A DNA stretch of 24,220 nucleotides, taken from assembly GCF_045862745.1 (NCBI RefSeq), contig NZ_BQXN01000029.1, forward strand, positions 1-24,220, read 5' to 3'. This DNA comes from Furfurilactobacillus entadae. Its GTDB lineage: Bacteria; Bacillota; Bacilli; Lactobacillales; Lactobacillaceae. Positions 21,142 through 24,220 of this stretch are shown here, in pieces (positions within the stretch are counted from its first letter, which is position 1; each line of letters opens with the position of its first letter). The notes beneath the pieces are model-generated. The model ran no database searches and was not told the DNA's origin. It saw only the letters and a list, made by a program, of their open reading frames with translations. A program made the translations under genes and the position numbers.

Positions 21142-21631
21142 TGGGTGTTATTTCGACATCTTTTTCAAGCTTTAGAAACGGTAGTTCAAGACCTGTTTCT
21201 AAAAAGTGAACGTTGTAGACAGTGCTAGGCAAGTCATCGACTGGGGAATCAATATCACTAACGATATCTAATGCAGCAGTGAGCACGGCTTCTGGATCCT
21301 TGTTAGTTTGCAACAAATGATGAGCCTTATCTTGGAGTTGATCTTCCGGAAAGTATCTAAAGAATGCATGGCGTGCGGCTTCAAAAGTTTCGGTGGATTC
21401 ATCATTTTGATAATTCAGTGATATGTGGGTAAAGATGCCTGGCTCAGATTTTGAAGCCTGAAGAGGATGCGTAGGGGCATTTTCATAGCGATATGAGTCA
21501 AGCTGGGCATATTTACCGTCCATTAGATATATGGGTTCATAGCTGACGGCCTTGCTGTAATCGTAACGTTTAACCATTTCAGTGAATAATGCTAGCACGT
21601 AATCTAAGGCGTGTATTTCAGTAATGTTCAT
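21104..21631 (-). CDS. Unknown protein, opposite-strand gene in the early region
   Basis: 175 residues, acidic, soluble. Segments such as SLNYQNDESTETFEAARHAFFRYFP suggest an alpha/beta protein; no motif recognised. An excellent ribosome site GGAGGTGA precedes the ATG at 21631, which argues it is a real gene despite running against the early operon. It is tail-to-tail with the gene at 20917 (38-bp overlap) and head-to-head with the antirepressor. Such reversed genes in early regions are often expressed in the lysogen; role unknown. Confidence 0.72.
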   Translation of the reverse strand: MNITEIHALDYVLALFTEMVKRYDYSKAVSYEPIYLMDGKYAQLDSYRYENAPTHPLQASKSEPGIFTHISLNYQNDESTETFEAARHAFFRYFPEDQLQDKAHHLLQTNKDPEAVLTAALDIVSDIDSPVDDLPSTVYNVHFLETGLELPFLKLEKDVEITPISLLSKSSDGNA

Positions 21632-21691
21632 AAATTTTCACCTCCAATATTTTGAACTAGTTACATCATCTCATGAAAGAAGGTTTTACAC

Positions 21692-22378
21692 ATGAACGAA
21701 TTACAGAACTTTAATTTTGAAGGAAGCAATATCCGAACCGTTATTGAAGACGGCGAACCAATGTTTGTCGGTAAAGATGTTGCAACTGTACTTGGGTATT
21801 CCGAAACATATGCAATGACCCGGCGCTTAGATGATGAAGATTTCATGTCCACCAAATTGACGGGTATGAATATGAAATCAACTCTAATCAATGAATCCGG
21901 ATTATATACAGCGATTATGGGAAGCCAACTACCCACTGCTAAGAAATTTAAACATTGGGTCACCAGCGAAGTTTTACCATCAATTCGCAAAACTGGCCAG
22001 TATCGGCAACGACCATTATCTGCGACCGAACAAGCACATTTGGCATTACAAGCCACCGCTGAAATTGATGATCGGTTGACCACGTTAGAAGATACTATGC
22101 GAGTTTCAGGGCCGCAGGAAATGCAGCTAAAGGACGCTGTTACTAAACGTGTGCTTACGGCGCTGGGTGGCAAGGATTCAGCAGCATACGTGACCATTGG
22201 TCGTCGAGGTTTCCAGCAATGTTGGCATGACTTTAAGAAGCATTTCCAGTTACCACGATACAGTGAGTTACCACGGATTCAATTCAGTGAAGCAATGAAC
22301 TTCATTGAAATGTGGGCACCGGACACTGAAATGCGGTTAGCAATTCAGAAAGCCAACGCACAAGGAGAATTATTTTAA
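21692..22378 (+). CDS. Phage antirepressor (BRO-N domain)
   Basis: 228 residues. N-terminal BRO/Ant domain: IRTVIEDGEPMFVGKDVATVLGYSE (about 14-38), INESGLYTAIMGS, AKKFKHWVTSEVLPSIRKTG (about 90-109). The C-terminal part (about 130-228, including VTIGRRGFQQCWHDFKKHF) resembles the ORF6C/KilAC-type DNA- or repressor-binding domain. Such proteins counteract the CI repressor. Ribosome site AGAAGG before the ATG. Confidence 0.9.
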   Translation: MNELQNFNFEGSNIRTVIEDGEPMFVGKDVATVLGYSETYAMTRRLDDEDFMSTKLTGMNMKSTLINESGLYTAIMGSQLPTAKKFKHWVTSEVLPSIRKTGQYRQRPLSATEQAHLALQATAEIDDRLTTLEDTMRVSGPQEMQLKDAVTKRVLTALGGKDSAAYVTIGRRGFQQCWHDFKKHFQLPRYSELPRIQFSEAMNFIEMWAPDTEMRLAIQKANAQGELF

Positions 22379-22396
22379 ATTAAGGGCGGTACCCAT

Positions 22397-22603
22397 ATGA
22401 CAGGTAAATATTTAATGCCGGATGAAGTTCGTGACAAAAAGGGAATTATGGAAAAGTGCTTCCCGGGAATGAGCAATAACCAGTTTGACATCGTCCGGAC
22501 TGAACTAGATTTTCCGCACATGAAGTTTGGCAGTTCAGACAAATGGTGGTACTCAGTGAACGCTGTTAGCAGTTGGATAGACGAGCACCAGAAACTTAAC
22601 TAA
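22397..22603 (+). CDS. Small winged-helix/excisionase-like phage protein
   Basis: 68 residues. The C-terminal KWWYSVNAVSSWIDEHQK resembles the wing and following helix of excisionase/MerR-like DNA-binding proteins that select a site column (YSVNAVSSWI). The first half, YLMPDEVRDKKGIMEKCFP, is probably the helix-turn-helix. Could be a directionality factor or early regulator. It lies 18 bp after the antirepressor, with a weak AGGGCGG ribosome site. Confidence 0.65.
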   Translation: MTGKYLMPDEVRDKKGIMEKCFPGMSNNQFDIVRTELDFPHMKFGSSDKWWYSVNAVSSWIDEHQKLN

Positions 22604-22635
22604 AGACCTGGGCGGGTCAAAGGGAGTTATTCAAT

Positions 22636-22806
22636 ATGACAACAATGCATGTACTACAAGCCATCATGGCTGATTCAAGCACTTACTGGACATTTGCATT
22701 ACTGATCGGTGGCGGGGTTGTGGTGTGGTCAACGTTTGGAGATCGCGCTGAACGAGTCATCAACTGGCTAGATAAAGCCTGGGACAAATTACTTTGTCAC
22801 TTGTAA
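22636..22806 (+). CDS. Small single-helix membrane protein (56 aa)
   Basis: MTTMHVLQAIM..., one hydrophobic helix (TFALLIGGGVVVWSTF, about 19-34) and an amphipathic tail ending LLCHL. AAGGGAG lies upstream of the ATG. Not recognised; small phage early membrane protein. Confidence 0.6.
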   Translation: MTTMHVLQAIMADSSTYWTFALLIGGGVVVWSTFGDRAERVINWLDKAWDKLLCHL

Positions 22807-22813
22807 ATAAAAA

Positions 22814-22833
22814 CGCCAGCCGAATGGCTGACG
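22814..22833. repeat. A-tract hairpin after the small membrane gene
   Basis: CGCCAGCC-GAAT-GGCTGACG (one mismatch), preceded by an AAAAA run directly after the stop codon at 22806. Would act as a weak terminator for leftward transcripts. Confidence 0.5.
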
Positions 22834-22848
22834 AGAAAGAGAAAATCT

Positions 22849-22941
22849 ATGAGTCTAAAAGATTGGATTTACCTGATACTGGTTTTTCCTTTGATAATTG
22901 TTGACGCTGGATTATTGATTTGGGCTTTTAAAAACAGATAG
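22849..22941 (+). CDS. Very small membrane peptide (30 aa)
   Basis: MSLKDWIYLILVFPLIIVDA then GLLIWAFKNR: a single hydrophobic helix with positive end. Weak AAAGAG ribosome site 8 bases upstream. Ends 4 bp before the stop of the reversed gene at 22946. Coding by length is uncertain; the hydrophobic profile and position argue for it. Confidence 0.4.
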   Translation: MSLKDWIYLILVFPLIIVDAGLLIWAFKNR

Positions 22942-22945
22942 CAAA

Positions 22946-23455
22946 TCATAGATGCTTAACAATTGCATGAGAGGCATTTTTTATGGAATCCGATAAGATA
23001 TCCACAGGTTCTTCGGAGTTTGAATCAGCTTTAGTCCAATGGGCGTCATATTCAATTCCAAAGTTCAGTACAAAACTATCTTTGTATTTTTTTCCACTCA
23101 TGTCCTCATATTCAATATGACATGGAACATTTTCGCGAAATGAGTTTAGAACTACGGACATCCACTTCTGGTTAGGCGCAATCAGACCGTTAACGAGTGT
23201 TTGTAAATGTGTACGTTCGTTTGTAGAATCGAGATTTTTATCAAAAGTCAGTTTTGTTATCTTTGCCCCACTATGACCGAAGTTCTTGATAACGATGTAT
23301 TTAGTGGCACTGACTACGTCAATAAAGTCAACATATACCATTACGTACGGTCGGGATTGATTACGATTATTTTGAACATTAATCCAAATTGCGTAACCAG
23401 AGGTTATCAAGGAAACCAGGATGGCACCGATTTGAATCCAGTCAGATATTTGCAT
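22946..23455 (-). CDS. Membrane-anchored unknown protein, opposite-strand gene
   Basis: 169 residues. N-terminal helix DWIQIGAILVSLITSGYAIWI (about 5-25), then a soluble domain with beta-rich segments (YVMVYVDFIDVVSATKYIVI, VVLNSFRENVPCHIEYEDMSG). I start at 23455 because GAGGTGA lies 6-7 bases upstream; the longer frame from 23563 adds 36 residues over the ribosome site of nothing clear. It runs against the early operon, like the gene at 21104. Probably expressed in the lysogen; could act at the membrane as an exclusion factor. Not recognised. Confidence 0.7.
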   Translation of the reverse strand: MQISDWIQIGAILVSLITSGYAIWINVQNNRNQSRPYVMVYVDFIDVVSATKYIVIKNFGHSGAKITKLTFDKNLDSTNERTHLQTLVNGLIAPNQKWMSVVLNSFRENVPCHIEYEDMSGKKYKDSFVLNFGIEYDAHWTKADSNSEEPVDILSDSIKNASHAIVKHL

Positions 23456-23550
23456 TTGTTTCACCTCAAGATTCATTATCTCACATGAAAGGAGATGATA
23501 CACCATCAACGAAAAACTAGCACTAGCCGGTTTGCAGGTTATGCAGCCAC

Positions 23551-23587
23551 AAAAAAAGGCCAATTAGCACTGCAATGCTGGTCGGCC
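23551..23587 (-). terminator. Leftward terminator/hairpin in the early region
   Basis: A7 (23551-23557), then GGCCAATTAGCA (23558-23569) pairing with TGCTGGTCGGCC (23576-23587) with one mismatch and two G-U pairs. Read leftward it is a hairpin followed by T7, so it stops minus-strand transcripts before the gene at 22946. The overlapping frame at 23505-23567 is discussed in findings. Confidence 0.6.
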
Positions 23588-23641
23588 GGTTAAGAAAATT
23601 TTACTTGAACACATTATCTATCGTAAGGGAGATAAACGCAA

Positions 23642-23698
23642 ATGATTTTAGAAGCAAACAACGGCCTGAAAGAATTAACGGAGGTCGCTAATGACTAA
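23642..23698 (+). CDS. Short leader peptide (18 aa) coupled to the next gene
   Basis: MILEANNGLKELTEVAND with GGGAGA upstream. Its last codons contain the ribosome site (GGAGGT) and overlap the next start codon by 8 bases. May be a small phage gene or a coupling leader; too short to be sure. Confidence 0.4.
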   Translation: MILEANNGLKELTEVAND

Positions 23699-24023
23699 TC
23701 CACGAGATTTAGAAAATCATATGGTTGGTGATCCGATTGATCCAGTCCGTTTCGGGACAGACTATAAAGGCGATGATGTTTATTGTGATCAAAAGGTTTG
23801 GATGTACGGTAAGGAACTATTTGCTGATGATGACGCAGAGGTGTGGCTACAAGATCACGCGATGTGTAAGGAGCCTACTGCAACTGAGCTAGTGAGCGAG
23901 TTGTTGGACTTGTACGGTGGTGTTGAGCTGCTAGGTAAGTTGTTGTCAGATGATGGCTTCACTGATGACACCATATTGGATGTTATAGGCGCAACGGTAG
24001 TTAACGAAGGGGATGCAGCCTAA
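23691..24023 (+). CDS. Unknown acidic phage protein
   Basis: 110 residues, strongly acidic. The N-terminal part (DPVRFGTDYKGDDVYCDQK) looks like small phage proteins of the type D..G..VY..D, but I cannot name the family. ATG at 23691 preceded by GGAGGT. Its stop TAA shares one base with the ATG of the next gene (TAATG), so it is coupled to the Gp157-like gene. Confidence 0.7.
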   Translation: MTNPRDLENHMVGDPIDPVRFGTDYKGDDVYCDQKVWMYGKELFADDDAEVWLQDHAMCKEPTATELVSELLDLYGGVELLGKLLSDDGFTDDTILDVIGATVVNEGDAA

Positions 24024-24220
24024 TGGCAACGATGTATGAACTAACCAATAGCTATCAGCAAGTGTTGGCGTTACTTGAAGAATCTGATGACCAACAAGTT
24101 ATCCAAGACACTTTGGAATCCATTCAGGGTGGTATTGAGGATAAAGGCGTTAGCTATGGGATTGTAGCCAAAGAACTTGATGGTCGCATTGATATGGCCG
24201 ACAAGGAGATCAAACGTCTG
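24023..24220 (+). CDS. Gp157-family siphovirus protein, 5' part
   Basis: 66 residues to the right edge, not complete. It begins MATMYELTNSYQQVLALLEE, with further heptad-like VIQDTLESIQGGIEDKGVSY and LDGRIDMADKEIKRL, the pattern of Gp157 proteins known from Streptococcus and Lactobacillus siphophages. These sit at the start of the replication/recombination block, so DNA replication genes should follow outside the window. Function: reported as phage resistance-related in S. thermophilus; otherwise unclear. Confidence 0.75.
   Translation, partial: MATMYELTNSYQQVLALLEESDDQQVIQDTLESIQGGIEDKGVSYGIVAKELDGRIDMADKEIKRL

Noticed and set aside
21661..22197. Minus-strand frame of 178 codons opposite the antirepressor
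   Set aside because: The antirepressor has clear BRO-N motifs and a ribosome site; the reverse frame has neither.

Overview
The window comes from a low-to-moderate G+C Gram-positive bacterium, most likely a lactobacillus-type member of the Lactobacillaceae. Supporting signs are strong AGGAGG-type ribosome binding sites, TTG and GTG starts, a PepV dipeptidase, a YtgP-type flippase followed by RsuA, a cre-like box, and a temperate siphovirus lysogeny module typical of lactic acid bacteria. I cannot name the species.

Layout. (1) 1-448: the 5' end of an IS3-family (IS150-group) insertion sequence on the minus strand. Its first gene is interrupted by a 54-base run of N (an assembly gap) and runs off the left edge. 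(2) 449-12963: chromosomal housekeeping and metabolic genes. These are a lipid flippase (ytgP/MurJ-like) with a very long disordered N-terminus, rsuA, convergent nnrD (NAD(P)HX repair), pepV, a divergent AraC regulator facing an MFS-HIT-SDR operon with a cre box between them, a deoxynucleoside kinase, mscL, and a HAD phosphatase translationally coupled to an unknown gene. Clear hairpin terminators separate the convergent units. (3) 13030-13171: tRNA-Leu(CAG) with a good promoter. (4) 13172 to the right edge: the left arm of a prophage integrated at the tRNA-Leu 3' end. The tyrosine integrase points back at the tRNA. The integrase is followed by accessory genes on the minus strand, then an ImmA/CI-type pair, a divergent operator region, and the rightward early operon (Cro-like, antirepressor, small membrane proteins, a Gp157-type protein cut by the right edge).

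The most interesting part is 14540-16683, next to the integrase. A tightly coupled three-gene minus-strand operon encodes (a) a STAS-like plus GHKL/HATPase fusion, (b) a small STAS-like DUF4325 protein and (c) a PIN-domain nuclease. This looks like the SpoIIAB/SpoIIAA partner-switch logic attached to an RNase effector. A promoter-hairpin-terminator unit on the opposite strand predicts a small RNA of about 80 nt at the 3' end of the nuclease gene. A structured leader and a complete CAU-anticodon tRNA lie just upstream of the operon. I propose this as a candidate undescribed prophage-borne defence or toxin module. Its function is inference from domain architecture and has not been demonstrated.

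Between this module and the repressor lie a CPBP membrane protein with an altered motif, a two-helix membrane protein, a Ser-rich lipoprotein, a DUF4064-like membrane protein and a secreted tandem-repeat protein. All have surface or membrane character, fitting lysogenic conversion or superinfection exclusion. Two of them share an almost identical upstream element of about 37 bp, which suggests co-regulation.
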